From Streptosporangium canum (GTDB lineage Bacteria > Actinomycetota > Actinomycetes > Streptosporangiales > Streptosporangiaceae): DNA of 64,000 nucleotides. Of the stretch, positions 50,554 through 59,435 are shown in pieces. The notes under the pieces were generated by a model. The model had not been told where the DNA came from, did not search any database, and saw only the letters and a program-made list of their open reading frames with translations. A program made the position numbers and the translations under genes. Each line of letters begins with the position of its first letter. Positions within the stretch are counted from its first letter, which is position 1. Location: positions 310,001-374,000 of the forward strand of contig NZ_FOQY01000002.1 of assembly GCF_900113865.1 (NCBI RefSeq), written 5' to 3'.

Positions 50554-50801
50554 CGGGTCGGGGCCTCCACGGCGCGGTCGACGGTGGTGTGGGGGTGGAA
50601 GGGGGTGTGGGTTTCGCAGGCGGGGCGCGGGGACGGGGGCGTGGCCGGCGGTGTCGAGCCGGCCGGGGGCGGGGTTGCGCAGGGCCTGTGCCTGGGCGAG
50701 ATCCATGACTGTACTTTATGGTCGGTGCGGTGTTTGGGGTCTTTTTCTCCGTGTGGGCCGTACCGCTGCCGGGTCGGTACGGCCCGCCGGGGTGGGGGCG
50801 G

Positions 50802-51362
50802 TCAGTGGCGGGCGCGCCATTCCCGTTGCAGGATCGCGTAGACCAGTTCGTCGGTCCATTCGCCCTTGACCATCTCGTTCTCCACCAGGTGGGCTTCGCG
50901 GCGCATTCCCAGCCGTTCCAGCAGGCGGGCCGAGGCGGTGTTGCGGCCGTCCAGGCGGCCGGTGATCCGGTGCAGGTCCAGGCCGTCGAAGCCCAGTTCC
51001 AGCAGGGCTTGGGCCACCTCGGTGGCGTATCCCTTGCCGTGGTGGCCGGGGTGGAAGACGTAGCCGATCTCTCCGCTGCGGTGCAGGCTGCTGTGCCAGA
51101 ACAGCAGTCCGTCGCCGATCAGCTCGCCGGTGGCGGCCAGTTCCACCGCCAGGGTGAGTGCCTGGCCTTCCTCCAGCAGCGCCGACTGGGTGATCTTGGT
51201 GTTCAGTGCCTCCTGGACCTCCTTCAGGTCGCGGGGTCCCCAGTACAGGTAGCGGGCGACTTCGGGCAGCGACTGGATGGCGTGCAGTCCGTCGAGGTCG
51301 TCGGGGGTGAAGGGGCGCAGGATCAGCCGGTCGGTGCGGATCGGGTAGGAAGGCTTCAGCAT
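50802..51362 (-). CDS. GNAT-family acetyltransferase (RimJ/RimL type)
   Basis: 186 aa. IRTDRLILRPFTPDDLDGLHAI opens the RimJ/RimL-like GNAT family; the acetyl-CoA loop is YVFHPGHHGKGYATEVAQALLELGF and motif B is LHRITGRLDGRNTASARLLERLGMRREAHLVENEMVKGEW. These enzymes acetylate ribosomal proteins or small molecules. Complete. It stands apart from its neighbours. Confidence 0.85.
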   Translation of the reverse strand: MLKPSYPIRTDRLILRPFTPDDLDGLHAIQSLPEVARYLYWGPRDLKEVQEALNTKITQSALLEEGQALTLAVELAATGELIGDGLLFWHSSLHRSGEIGYVFHPGHHGKGYATEVAQALLELGFDGLDLHRITGRLDGRNTASARLLERLGMRREAHLVENEMVKGEWTDELVYAILQREWRARH

Positions 51363-51545
51363 CGGGTCAGACTAGGTGAGGCCGCGGGTGGTGGGCCATG
51401 TGTTTTCGCGGTGGCGGGCCGGTGGCGGTGGGGTGTGGCGGGAGCGTCGGGTCGGGTGTTTGGGGGGTGGCCTTCGTTGCCGGTGTGGTCGCTTCGGCCT
51501 GCGCAGGTGTGTGATCGGCCGGGGTGGCTTGGGTGCGGCCGGTTT

Positions 51546-52258
51546 CTACATCTGCATCTGGCGGTCGGCTGGGCCGTGCCATTCGGTCAGCAGCACGGTG
51601 GCGTCGTTCTGTAGGTGGCCGTCGTTGTAGTCCGGCACGCTGTGCACCAGGCGGCGCAGTGTCTCGGGTACCGGCAGGCCGTCGGCGGCACGGCGGATGA
51701 TGAAGTCCGCAAATCGCGCCAGTCCGAACTCCTGTCCTTGGTGTCGCTGTAGGGGCGCTTGCTGACCATCAGCAACGCCAGCAGCGAGGCCAGGTGCCGC
51801 ATGGCGTCGCCGGTGCGTTCGCCGGCGCCCGGGGCGCGGACGCGCAGTACGCCCAATCGCTCGGTGCCGTCCAGCAGTGGCACCCACCACCACTGCGCGT
51901 CTTCGCCGGCGTCCTGTTTGGCCAGGATCCGTACTTCCTGGAAGGCGCGGCCGGCCAGTGTCGTGTCGATGCGCAGTTGCTGCGGGTGGTCGGGCGTGCC
52001 GGGGGCGCCGGGTCCGGTCAGCAGGCGCAGCACGTTCTGTTGCAGGTCGGCCAGGTAGATCAGTACTTCTTGAAGGCCCGCGTGTCCGGCGTAGCGGCCG
52101 GCCCATGCCGGTATCTGTTCCAGGGCCATCAGGTGGCTTTGGGTCAGCAGGCCGGTGAGCATCCGTTCGGTGCCGCTCGGCGTGGCGCCGGGGGTGTCGG
52201 CCGCCGGGCCGCTCTGCGGGGCGGGGGGTCTGCGGCCGTTACCCGTTGACGCGCTCAT
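51546..52258 (-). pseudogene. SpoIIE-type phosphatase with GAF domain, catalytic core deleted
   Basis: Frame one carries a GAF-like sensor: LTGLLTQSHLMALEQIPAWAG, GLQEVLIYLADLQQNVLRLLTG, then HLASLLALLMVSKRPYSDT. At about 51745 the homology jumps out of frame to GQEFGLARFADFIIRRAADGLPVPETLRRLVHSVPDYNDGHLQNDATVLLTEW, which is the last 60 residues of the same protein family. The PP2C core between (metal-binding Asp boxes and about 150-200 residues) is missing. The deletion is clean, with both edges at conserved sequence. No phosphatase activity can remain. Confidence 0.75.
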
Positions 52259-52398
52259 CACTTCATGATTCACCGCGGGGCGGGTATTAGTCGGCAATGG
52301 TGGGGTGAAAGTGCTTTTGCCTGTTCAGGGCTCTGCCGTGTGGTCCCGGGTGTGGTTCCACTTGCGGGCGGTGTCGAAAACGTGTTCCACTGATCGGC

Positions 52399-53361
52399 AT
52401 GCGATGGGATGCGCCTGCCCTGCTCGCCGGGCCGCCCGGGCCCCGGCCGCGGATCGAGCGCAGCTCGGTGACCCGGGTTCACGGAGCGCTGACCTGCTAT
52501 GAGGTGCAGGCCCGTAGCGCGTTGGAGCGCACCGCCGACGGGTGGGCGGTCAGTCCCTACCGGGGGTGTGCCCAGGCTTGCCGCTACTGCGCGGTCCGGC
52601 GTGCTCACCGTTATCTGGGGTTGGACGCCGGCGCCGGTTTCGACTCCCAGATCGTGGTGCGCACCAACATCGCGCGGCGTCTGCGCGCCGATCTGGCGGC
52701 CAAATGGGACGGCGAGCCGATCAGTGTGGGTGCGGCCGGCGACTGCTACCAGGGGGCCGAGGACATCTACCGGCTGATGCCCGGGGTGGTGGCCGCCTTG
52801 CGTGAGGCTGGGGCGCCGTTCACCGTGCACACCAAGAGCACGTTGATTCTGCGTGACGCCGCTCTGCTGGCCGCCTGCCCGGGTGCGGGTGCGGTGGTCT
52901 CGATCGCCTTCGTCGACGACCAGATCCGCCGCACTGTGGAGCCCGGTGCGCCGAGTGCGCAAAAGCGCCTGGAGTTGGTGGCCGAGCTCAACGAGCGCGG
53001 TGTGCCGTGCGGGGTGGCGATGGCGCCGGTTCTGCCGCTGCTGACCGACTCTCCCGACCAGCTCGCCGCCACTGTGCGGCGGGCCGCCGGTGCCGGAGCC
53101 GTCAGTCTGACCCCGCATGTGCTGCGCCTGCCGCCTGGCGCGCGGGAGTGGTATCTGTCCTGGCTGGGTGATCACCATCCTGGGCTGGCCGCCCGCTACG
53201 GGGAGTTGTACGGCGGGGGGCCGGAGGCTGATCCGGCCTATGTGCGGGGGGTCACCGGTCAGGTTCTGCAGTTGGCCGCCCGCTATGGGATGAGCCCGAC
53301 CCGGCCCGAGCAGCCGCTGCCGCTGGCTCTGCCCTCCCACCGGCAGCTCACCCTCATCTGA
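52399..53361 (+). CDS. Radical SAM protein (Rv2578c family)
   Basis: 320 aa. The iron-sulfur motif is C-x3-C-x2-C in YRGCAQACRYCAVRRAH, where SAM binds; the GAAGDCYQGAEDIYRLMPGVV and VHTKSTLILRDAALL segments are typical of the Rv2578c/SplB-like group of actinobacterial radical SAM proteins. Its reaction is not known; the SplB resemblance hints at DNA repair. The start at ATG 52399 gives the usual MRWDAPAL N-terminus. Divergent from the gutted SpoIIE gene; followed by a strong hairpin. Confidence 0.8.
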   Translation: MRWDAPALLAGPPGPRPRIERSSVTRVHGALTCYEVQARSALERTADGWAVSPYRGCAQACRYCAVRRAHRYLGLDAGAGFDSQIVVRTNIARRLRADLAAKWDGEPISVGAAGDCYQGAEDIYRLMPGVVAALREAGAPFTVHTKSTLILRDAALLAACPGAGAVVSIAFVDDQIRRTVEPGAPSAQKRLELVAELNERGVPCGVAMAPVLPLLTDSPDQLAATVRRAAGAGAVSLTPHVLRLPPGAREWYLSWLGDHHPGLAARYGELYGGGPEADPAYVRGVTGQVLQLAARYGMSPTRPEQPLPLALPSHRQLTLI

Positions 53362-53433
53362 GAGCTTGGGGTGGTGCCGGTGGTGGTGGTGTCGCTGTGC
53401 TGGAGCCATCTGGTCTGAGGGTTTTGCGGGCTC

Positions 53434-53514
53434 CGAAGAGCGAGGCGGCGGCTGGGGTGGGGCGGCATGCGGGGCGGCCGGTCCGTGCGGTCTGTTCTGC
53501 CGCCTCGCTCTTCG
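53434..53514. terminator. Hairpin between radical SAM and L,D-transpeptidase genes
   Basis: 16-bp perfect inverted repeat CGAAGAGCGAGGCGGC at 53434-53449 and 53499-53514, with about 50 nt of GC-rich loop. It lies between two convergent genes and probably ends both transcripts. Confidence 0.7.
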
Positions 53515-53556
53515 TCGTGGGGAGCGGCGCGGGCGCTCCCCTTTTTTTCGTCGCCG

Positions 53557-54732
53557 TCAGGCCAGGGCGCTGCCCTTTTTCCACTGCTTGTAGGGCATCT
53601 GCCAAAAACCCCAGCCGTTGTTCCATTCCATCTCCCGGTTGGTGCCGGTGATGGTGATCACGTCGCCGCGCTGGACCTGGTCGTAGAACCACTTGGCCTG
53701 GTCGGGGCGGGAGTTGATGCAGCCGTGGCTGACGTTTTGGCGGCCTTGTGCCCAGACGTTGTTGAGTGCGTGGACGTACTCGCCGCTGTTGGAGAAGCGC
53801 ACCGCGTGGTTGATCATCAGGTCGTAGTAGCCCGGGTCGCCCTTCTTGCGGCCGGGTGAGATCATGCGCTCGGGGTTGGCCTTGCCCATCGCCAGGTGCA
53901 CGCCGCTGGTGGTGGTGTATTCGCGGGTGCTGGCGTTGCCGGCGCTGATGAGCATGGTCTGTACGACCTTGCCGTCCCGTTTGACGATCATCTTGTGCTT
54001 GCGGGTGTCGATGGTGGCGATCTGGGCCGCGCCGATTCGGATGCTTTTGGTGAAGTCCTCGACCCCGTACATGTCCTTGCCGCCCTGAACGCCGTTGAGG
54101 CGGGCGGTGAAGGTCACCTTCTGGTGGGGCTGCCAGAATTTGGCGGTCCGGTAGATCACCGTGGTGTCGTTGATCCATCGCCAGGCGCCCTGGGAGGGCT
54201 TTTCCGACTCCACCTCCAGGGCCTGTTCCACGGCGGCCTTCTGGGTGACCGGCTGGTTGAAGGTGACGATGATCGGCGCCCCCACGCCGACCTTCTCCCC
54301 CTTCAGGGCCGGGGTCACGTCGGCCACCGCCAGCTCGACCTTGGGTTTGAGCGTCTTGAAGGAGCTGCTGGCGGTGGTGCCGCCTACCGCGCGCGCCGAG
54401 ACGGTGTATTTGCTGGAGGGTTTCAACGGGGCCTTGGAGACCCATTTGGTGCGGTTGGCGTCGAAGTCGCCCGGCAGTGCCTTGCCGCCGCTCTCCACGG
54501 TGACCTGTTCAAGTGAGCCGTTGGCCGCGGTGACGACGACCCGCTTGTCGGGGCGTACGGTCGCGCTGCCCTCGGCTGGGCTGATCTTTATGACCGGTGC
54601 GGCCGGGGCGGTCGTCACGTCGGTGTTGGCGCCGCCGTCGGCGGCGGGGGCCGTCGAGGGCGTCCCGCCGGAGCAGGAGGTGACCAGTACGGCCGCTGCC
54701 GCCACTGCCAGCCCCGCCAGTGGCGCCCTCAT
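53557..54732 (-). CDS. L,D-transpeptidase, lipoprotein with Ig-like domains
   Basis: 391 aa. The lipobox LVTSC places Cys20 as the lipidated residue. Two Ig-like domains (about 40-230: IKISPAEGSATVRPDKRVVV, VAVADVTPALKGEKVGVGAPIIVTFNQPV) precede the YkuD domain (240-375), whose catalytic motif is QNVSHGCINSRPDQAKWF. This is the Mycobacterium Ldt(Mt2)-like layout and the enzyme makes 3-3 cross-links in peptidoglycan, resisting many beta-lactams. ATG 54732 is chosen since GGAG lies nine bases before it and gives a proper signal peptide; the open frame runs to 54771. Confidence 0.9.
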   Translation of the reverse strand: MRAPLAGLAVAAAAVLVTSCSGGTPSTAPAADGGANTDVTTAPAAPVIKISPAEGSATVRPDKRVVVTAANGSLEQVTVESGGKALPGDFDANRTKWVSKAPLKPSSKYTVSARAVGGTTASSSFKTLKPKVELAVADVTPALKGEKVGVGAPIIVTFNQPVTQKAAVEQALEVESEKPSQGAWRWINDTTVIYRTAKFWQPHQKVTFTARLNGVQGGKDMYGVEDFTKSIRIGAAQIATIDTRKHKMIVKRDGKVVQTMLISAGNASTREYTTTSGVHLAMGKANPERMISPGRKKGDPGYYDLMINHAVRFSNSGEYVHALNNVWAQGRQNVSHGCINSRPDQAKWFYDQVQRGDVITITGTNREMEWNNGWGFWQMPYKQWKKGSALA

Positions 54733-55146
54733 GCCTCGGCGCTCCATGTTTAGCACAACTTTCTCCCCCACTACAGCAAACTGCGTTTAAAGACCCTAAT
54801 AGGAGATGCGTGAGGAGTACACCTGGTTCGTGAGAGTTGAGTCACATTTAGGTCACTTCGTAGAGTCAATAACATGCCAACCCGGAGTCAAGGGGGACTC
54901 TGGTGGCCAGGCCAGGGCGCCTGGCGCGGTCACTGTGGCCTCCACCTGCGCTGACGCCTCCGCATCGGGGCGGTGCGGCGGTTGTCGGCCGCCGGGCGCA
55001 TCAAAGCGCCGCGGCGGGGCACAGGCGGGGTGTGTGAGCGCCCCGCTCCGGCTGTGACGGGCCCGCCGGGCTCTCCGGCCGGGCGGCTAGGCTGGCGTGA
55101 TCGGCTCGCAGCCGATGTGACCGATTCGAAACGGAAGGCCTGGGTG
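54733..55146. other. Promoter region between L,D-transpeptidase and phosphatase operon
   Basis: 414 bases between divergent genes. The part nearest the L,D-transpeptidase is AT-richer (TTTAAAG and TTGAGTC boxes near 54786 and 54836) with direct GTCAC repeats around 54841-54857; the part nearest the phosphatase gene is GC-rich. No gene is evident. Confidence 0.5.
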
Positions 55147-56802
55147 ATGACCACGACACGGCCCGCCGGCGGCACCGATCGCATGCGGCAGAGCACTCAC
55201 CACGTGGAAGGCGAGCCCTCCCCGGCGGGGCCGGGAGAGCACCTGCTGCGCGCCATCGTGGAGGCCTGCAGCGAGGGCGTGGTGCTCTGCGACAGCGACG
55301 GTGTCGTCGTCATGGTCAACGCCGCGGCGGCGCGGATGGCGCCGGAGATCCTGCCCGGACGCCCCGCGGCCTCGGGCGGCGCGGCGGCGCTGTTCGGCCC
55401 CGACCACCCCGAGGGCGACAGCAGGGAGGTCGGCTGCGGCCACCTGCGCCTGCGGGTGCGCCGGGAGGCCTTCGGCATCGCCCACCACGCCTGGTACCTG
55501 CGCGACGTCACCGCCGAGTCGGCCAGGACCGACGCGCTGCTGGCCGAGCGCCGGCGCACCGAGTTCCTGGTGGAGGCCGGCCGGCGGCTGTCGGCCTCGC
55601 TCAACACGCGCCGCTGCGCCCGCAGCGCGGTCGAGCTCGCCGTCTCCTTGCTGGCCGACGCCGCCATGGTCGTGCTGCCGCCCGCCGGGCGCCGCCAGGC
55701 GGGCTGGCTGCGCTCGGTCGCCGGGCAGCACGATCTGCAGGAGGGGGTGGTCACGTCGGCCTCCACCGCGCAGGTGCCCGGCCTGGCCGAGGCGCTGGCG
55801 GGTTTCCCGCCGGTGCCCAGCCGGTGGCTGGATCCCGGCCAGGCCCCCCAGTGGCTGCTGCCCGACGGGTTCGGCCAGGCCGGTCACCTGCTCGTCACCC
55901 CGCTGCCCGGCAACGGCGTCCCGGCCGGGGCGCTGGTGCTGGCCCGCCGTGAGGGCGGTCCGGCCTTCGATGAGGAGGCCGAGATCCTGGTGCGGGTCTT
56001 CGCCGCCCGCGCGGGCGCGGCGATCTCGGCCGCCGCCCTGTACCAGGAGCAGAGCGCCACCAACGCGATCTTGACCAGGGACCTGCTGCCGCCCGCCCTG
56101 CCGGTCCTGGCCGGGCTGGATCTGGCCGGTTCGCTGCGCTCGGCCCAGCAGGCCGGGCTGATCGGCGGCGACTTCTACGACCTCTACCTGCCCGGTCCCG
56201 GCGCCGCGGGCGAGCCGCTGGTGGTCTTGGGCGACGTCTGCGGCAAGGGGGCGCGCGCCGCTGTCCTGGCCGGGCAGGTCCGCCAGTCCCTGCGCGCGCT
56301 GCTGCTGCTGGAAAGGCGCCCCGAGCACCTGGCGTCGCTGCTCAACCGTTCCCTGCTGGCCTCCCCCTCCCCCAACCCCTACGTCACCCTCGTGCTGGCC
56401 GCGCTGCGGACCGGGCAGCGGGGACATGTGCTGCTGGACCTGGCTGTGGCCGGGCATCCCCCGCCGCTCATCCTGCGCCGGGACGGCAGCGTGCAGGAGG
56501 TCACCGCGGGCGGCTCCCTGCTCGGCGCGCTGCGGGAGAGCGTCGTGACCCCGGTCACCGTCGACCTGGCCCCCGGCGAGCTGTGCCTGTTCTACAGCGA
56601 CGGCATCACCGAGGCCGTCGGCGGCCCCACCGGCCGGCAGATGTACGGCGGGCAGCGGCTGCAGAGCGCCCTGTCCACCTGCGCGGGCATGCCGGCCTCG
56701 GCGGCGGTGGAGCGGCTGGAGCAGATCAGCACCGAATGGCTGGCCGGCGACGTCCAGGACGACCGGGTGCTGCTGGCCGTACAGGCCAGGCCCGCCCGAT
56801 GA
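55147..56802 (+). CDS. PAS-GAF-PP2C (SpoIIE/RsbU-type) phosphatase
   Basis: 551 aa. PAS domain about 32-125 (LLRAIVEACSEGVVLCDSDGVVVMVNAAAARM), GAF domain about 140-315 (EFLVEAGRRLSASLNTRRCARSAVEL), and PP2C/SpoIIE domain about 330-545 with metal-binding Asp boxes GGDFYDLY, LGDVCGKGARAAVLAG and YSDGITEA plus final QDDRVLLAV. No kinase domain is present. Such proteins dephosphorylate STAS anti-sigma antagonists. The stop overlaps the ATG of the B12-binding protein gene (ATGA), and a STAS gene follows. AAGG ahead of ATG 55147 sets the start. Confidence 0.85.
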   Translation: MTTTRPAGGTDRMRQSTHHVEGEPSPAGPGEHLLRAIVEACSEGVVLCDSDGVVVMVNAAAARMAPEILPGRPAASGGAAALFGPDHPEGDSREVGCGHLRLRVRREAFGIAHHAWYLRDVTAESARTDALLAERRRTEFLVEAGRRLSASLNTRRCARSAVELAVSLLADAAMVVLPPAGRRQAGWLRSVAGQHDLQEGVVTSASTAQVPGLAEALAGFPPVPSRWLDPGQAPQWLLPDGFGQAGHLLVTPLPGNGVPAGALVLARREGGPAFDEEAEILVRVFAARAGAAISAAALYQEQSATNAILTRDLLPPALPVLAGLDLAGSLRSAQQAGLIGGDFYDLYLPGPGAAGEPLVVLGDVCGKGARAAVLAGQVRQSLRALLLLERRPEHLASLLNRSLLASPSPNPYVTLVLAALRTGQRGHVLLDLAVAGHPPPLILRRDGSVQEVTAGGSLLGALRESVVTPVTVDLAPGELCLFYSDGITEAVGGPTGRQMYGGQRLQSALSTCAGMPASAAVERLEQISTEWLAGDVQDDRVLLAVQARPAR

Positions 56803-57854
56803 GCGGCACCCGGCTGCTGTCCGGCGACCTGCTCGCCGCCGGGGAGGACTACCTGCGGCGCATCGGCCAGGCCGACGAGTTCGGCGCCATCGACCTGGTG
56901 GTCGGCCTGCTGGCCGACGGCGTTCCCGCCGAGCGCCTGCTGCTGGAGCTCATCGCGCCCGCCCAGCGGCGTGTCGGCGAGCTGTGGGCGGCCAACCGCT
57001 GGTCGGTCGCCCGTGAGCACGGGGCCACGGCCGTCAGCGAGCGCGCCGTCGCCGCGATCGCCGCCCGGGTCCGGCCCGAGCCGTCCCTGGGCCGCGTCGC
57101 CGTCGCCTGCACCGACGGCGAGTACCACGCGCTGCCCACCCGGCTGCTGGCCGAGGTTTTGCGGCTGCGCGGCTGGCGGGTCGACTTCCTGGGCGCCAAC
57201 GTGCCCGGCCCGCACCTGATCACCCACCTGCACCAGAGCGGGCCCGACGCGGTCGCGCTGGGCTGCGCCCTGGCCACCCGCCTGCCCCGGGCGCACGCCA
57301 CGCTCACCGCCTGCCAGGCCGTCGGCGTGCCGGTCCTGGCCGGCGGCTCCGGGTTCGGCGCCGACGGCCGCTTCGCCCGGCTGCTGGGCGCCGACGCGTG
57401 GGCTGCCGGCGCCGACGCCGCCGCCGACCGTCTGGCGGACGGGCTGCCGTCCTTCCCCGTCCCGTCGCAGGCGCCGGCCCACCTGGCCGATGAGGAGTAC
57501 ACCCATCTGAGGCGCCGCCGCGGTGAGCTGCTCACCGGCGCGATGGCCGCCCTCGCCGGGGCCTACCCGCCGATGGCCGCCTACACCGCCCACCAGCTCG
57601 ACACCACCGCCGAGGATCTCGGTCACATCCTCGACTTCCTCGCCGCCGCCCTCTACGTCGACGACGTCGAGGTCTTCACCGGCTTCGTCACCTGGACCCG
57701 CGGCGTGCTGCGGGCACGCGGGGTCCCGGCGAGGGCGTTGGAGGCGGGATTGCGTATTTTCCATGATGAGCTGCGAGACTTCCCCCGTGCCCGCCACACG
57801 CTGGTGCGGGGGATCGAGGCGGCTCACGACCGCGGCGCCGATTTGGAGACCTGA
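56799..57854 (+). CDS. B12-binding sensor protein with CarH-type W-x9-EH motif
   Basis: 351 aa. The N-terminal four-helix part ends with W63-x9-E73-H74 (WAANRWSVAREH), the motif that caps the adenosyl group in CarH-family light sensors. A Rossmann-like B12 domain follows with the lower-ligand His in GEYHALP (H110, where the family has ExHxxG), FLGANVPGPHLITHL and ALGCALATRL. The rest (225-351) is a helical extension I do not recognise. No DNA-binding domain is present, so it must act through partners: it is translationally coupled to the phosphatase gene and seven bases from the STAS gene. Light or cobalamin status is the likely signal. Confidence 0.8.
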   Translation: MSGTRLLSGDLLAAGEDYLRRIGQADEFGAIDLVVGLLADGVPAERLLLELIAPAQRRVGELWAANRWSVAREHGATAVSERAVAAIAARVRPEPSLGRVAVACTDGEYHALPTRLLAEVLRLRGWRVDFLGANVPGPHLITHLHQSGPDAVALGCALATRLPRAHATLTACQAVGVPVLAGGSGFGADGRFARLLGADAWAAGADAAADRLADGLPSFPVPSQAPAHLADEEYTHLRRRRGELLTGAMAALAGAYPPMAAYTAHQLDTTAEDLGHILDFLAAALYVDDVEVFTGFVTWTRGVLRARGVPARALEAGLRIFHDELRDFPRARHTLVRGIEAAHDRGADLET

Positions 57855-57860
57855 CGACAG

Positions 57861-58190
57861 ATGCTCGAGAAGACCCCGCTCCGTACCGAGGTGCAGAGCA
57901 CCGCTGAGGGCACCACCTGCCTGGTGCTCACCGGTGACCTGGACTACGACACGGCCGCTGAGCTCTTCACGCTGGCGCAGGAGCTGTTCTCGGCCGACCT
58001 GCGCCTGCTGGAGCTGGATCTGTCCGGCCTGGACTTCGTCGACTCCTCCGGTGTGGCGGCCCTGATCAACGTCTACAACACCGCCCTCGCCCGTGACTCC
58101 GCCATGCGGATCATCGCCCTGACCCCCTACCTGCGGCACCTGTTCAAGGTGACCGCCCTGGACCAGGTCTTCGAGCTGCCGCCCGCCTAG
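57861..58190 (+). CDS. STAS-domain anti-sigma factor antagonist
   Basis: 109 aa, one STAS domain. RTEVQSTAEGTTCLVLTGDLDYDTAAELFTLAQ, then LLELDLSGLDFVDSSGVAALINVYN with the phosphorylatable Ser of the DSSG loop. Such proteins bind anti-sigma kinases when dephosphorylated and free a sigma factor. It is the last gene of the phosphatase/B12-protein operon, so it is the natural substrate of the upstream phosphatase. The kinase and sigma factor must lie elsewhere; none is nearby. Confidence 0.9.
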   Translation: MLEKTPLRTEVQSTAEGTTCLVLTGDLDYDTAAELFTLAQELFSADLRLLELDLSGLDFVDSSGVAALINVYNTALARDSAMRIIALTPYLRHLFKVTALDQVFELPPA

Positions 58191-58304
58191 ACGCGCTCGC
58201 CGCTCGCCCCGGCTGTCGCCGCCGCGACGACCGCCTACGCCCAGCGCTCCCGCCCGCCCCGGCGTGCGGGAGCGCGGTGGAGCGCGGACGGCGCCGGGCG
58301 CGGC

Positions 58305-59099
58305 TCAGGCCGGATCCGCTGCGGCCGGTCGGCGCCACAGCCGCTGGACCTGTTCGTAGGAGGGCAGGTCGCCGGGGACCGGGGCGCCGCCGGCCACCTG
58401 GAGCGCCGTGGTGACGGCCGCCCGCAGCGCGGCCCGAAACAGCAGGGAGCCGTAGCTGATGCGGGCCACGCCCAGCGCCGCCAGCCTCGCCACCGGCACC
58501 TCGGCCTGGATGAGCACGTTCAGCGGCACCGGGGCCGCGGCGACCAGCGCCTGTAGCTGCCGCTGCCCGATGGCCCCCGGCACGAACACCCCGTCGGCCC
58601 CCGCGTCGGCGTAGGCCCGGACGCGGTGCACGGCCGTGGCCAGGGCGTCGGGGGTGCGCAGCCAGAACGGGTCGGTGCGCGCGTTGACGAACAGCCGCGG
58701 CACCCGCTGCTTGATCGCGCCGATCAGCGCCACCTGCTCGGCCGTCTCGGCCAGTCCCTGGCCGCGCCCGTCTTCGATGTTGACGCCCGCCACTCCTGCG
58801 GCCGCCAGTTCCGCGGCCAGTTCGGCCACCCGGGCGGGCGGGCCGCCGAACCCCCCTTCGATGTCGACGGTGACCGGCACGCCCAGCGTCGCGATCCCGC
58901 GCGCCAGGCTCACGGTCTGGGCTCGTGTGGCCTGCTCGGCGTCGGGCAGGCCCGCGGCGGCCGCCACCCCCAGGCTGGTGGTGCCCACCGCCGCGAACCC
59001 GGCGGCCTCCAGCGCCGCCGCCGAGGCGTGATCCCAGGCGTTGGGCAGCAGCAACGGCTGCGTGCCGTGGTGCAGCGCCCTGAACCGCTCGAACGTCAC
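58305..59099 (-). CDS. Isocitrate lyase/PEP mutase family protein
   Basis: 264 aa TIM barrel. TFERFRALHHGTQPLLLPNAWDHASAAALEAAGFAAVGTTSLGVAAAAGLPD is the standard start; the metal-binding acids are in VTVDIEGGFG and VNIEDGRGQ, and the NARTDPFW motif follows. Related proteins cleave or rearrange 2-oxo/methyl-citrate type acids; this DIEGGFG branch is uncharacterised. The GTG at 59099 overlaps the stop of the upstream gene (GTGA). Confidence 0.85.
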   Translation of the reverse strand: MTFERFRALHHGTQPLLLPNAWDHASAAALEAAGFAAVGTTSLGVAAAAGLPDAEQATRAQTVSLARGIATLGVPVTVDIEGGFGGPPARVAELAAELAAAGVAGVNIEDGRGQGLAETAEQVALIGAIKQRVPRLFVNARTDPFWLRTPDALATAVHRVRAYADAGADGVFVPGAIGQRQLQALVAAAPVPLNVLIQAEVPVARLAALGVARISYGSLLFRAALRAAVTTALQVAGGAPVPGDLPSYEQVQRLWRRPAAADPA

Positions 59100-59410
59100 C
59101 GCCGCACCGCCTCGACCACACCGGCCGCCAGGGCCGGCTCGACCGGCGGGGATGCGGCCGGGCGGTGTGAGGCCCGGGCGAAGGCCTCGGCGCGTAGCGC
59201 CGGCGCGTCCAGCCCGGCCGGCACCTCCACCGCCGCGGCCCGGCGCCCGGCGTGCAGGGCGCCGTCGGCGAAACGGCCGACCGCGCCGCGCAGCCAGGCG
59301 ACCGTCAGGGCGAAGGGCGGCCGGGGGGCCGCCACGACGGTGAGAGCGGGGTCGGCCAGGGCGGCGCGTACCTCGTGGTGGCGGCTGAGGACCAGCGGTG
59401 GTGAAGTCAT
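59096..59410 (-). CDS. Short protein resembling the start of a P450
   Basis: 104 aa. TSPPLVLSRHHEVRAALADPALTV is a typical P450 N-terminal pattern (R-x-x-x-V-R-x-A-L-x-D-P), continuing with ALTVAWLRGAVGRFADG. No heme loop exists and the gene ends by overlapping the PEP-mutase-family gene. It may be a stable truncated relative used as a scaffold, or a gene cut short by deletion that kept translational coupling. Divergent from an ArsR gene. Confidence 0.45.
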   Translation of the reverse strand: MTSPPLVLSRHHEVRAALADPALTVVAAPRPPFALTVAWLRGAVGRFADGALHAGRRAAAVEVPAGLDAPALRAEAFARASHRPAASPPVEPALAAGVVEAVRR

Positions 59411-59435
59411 GGCCCCCACGGTAGGCACGCGAGGT

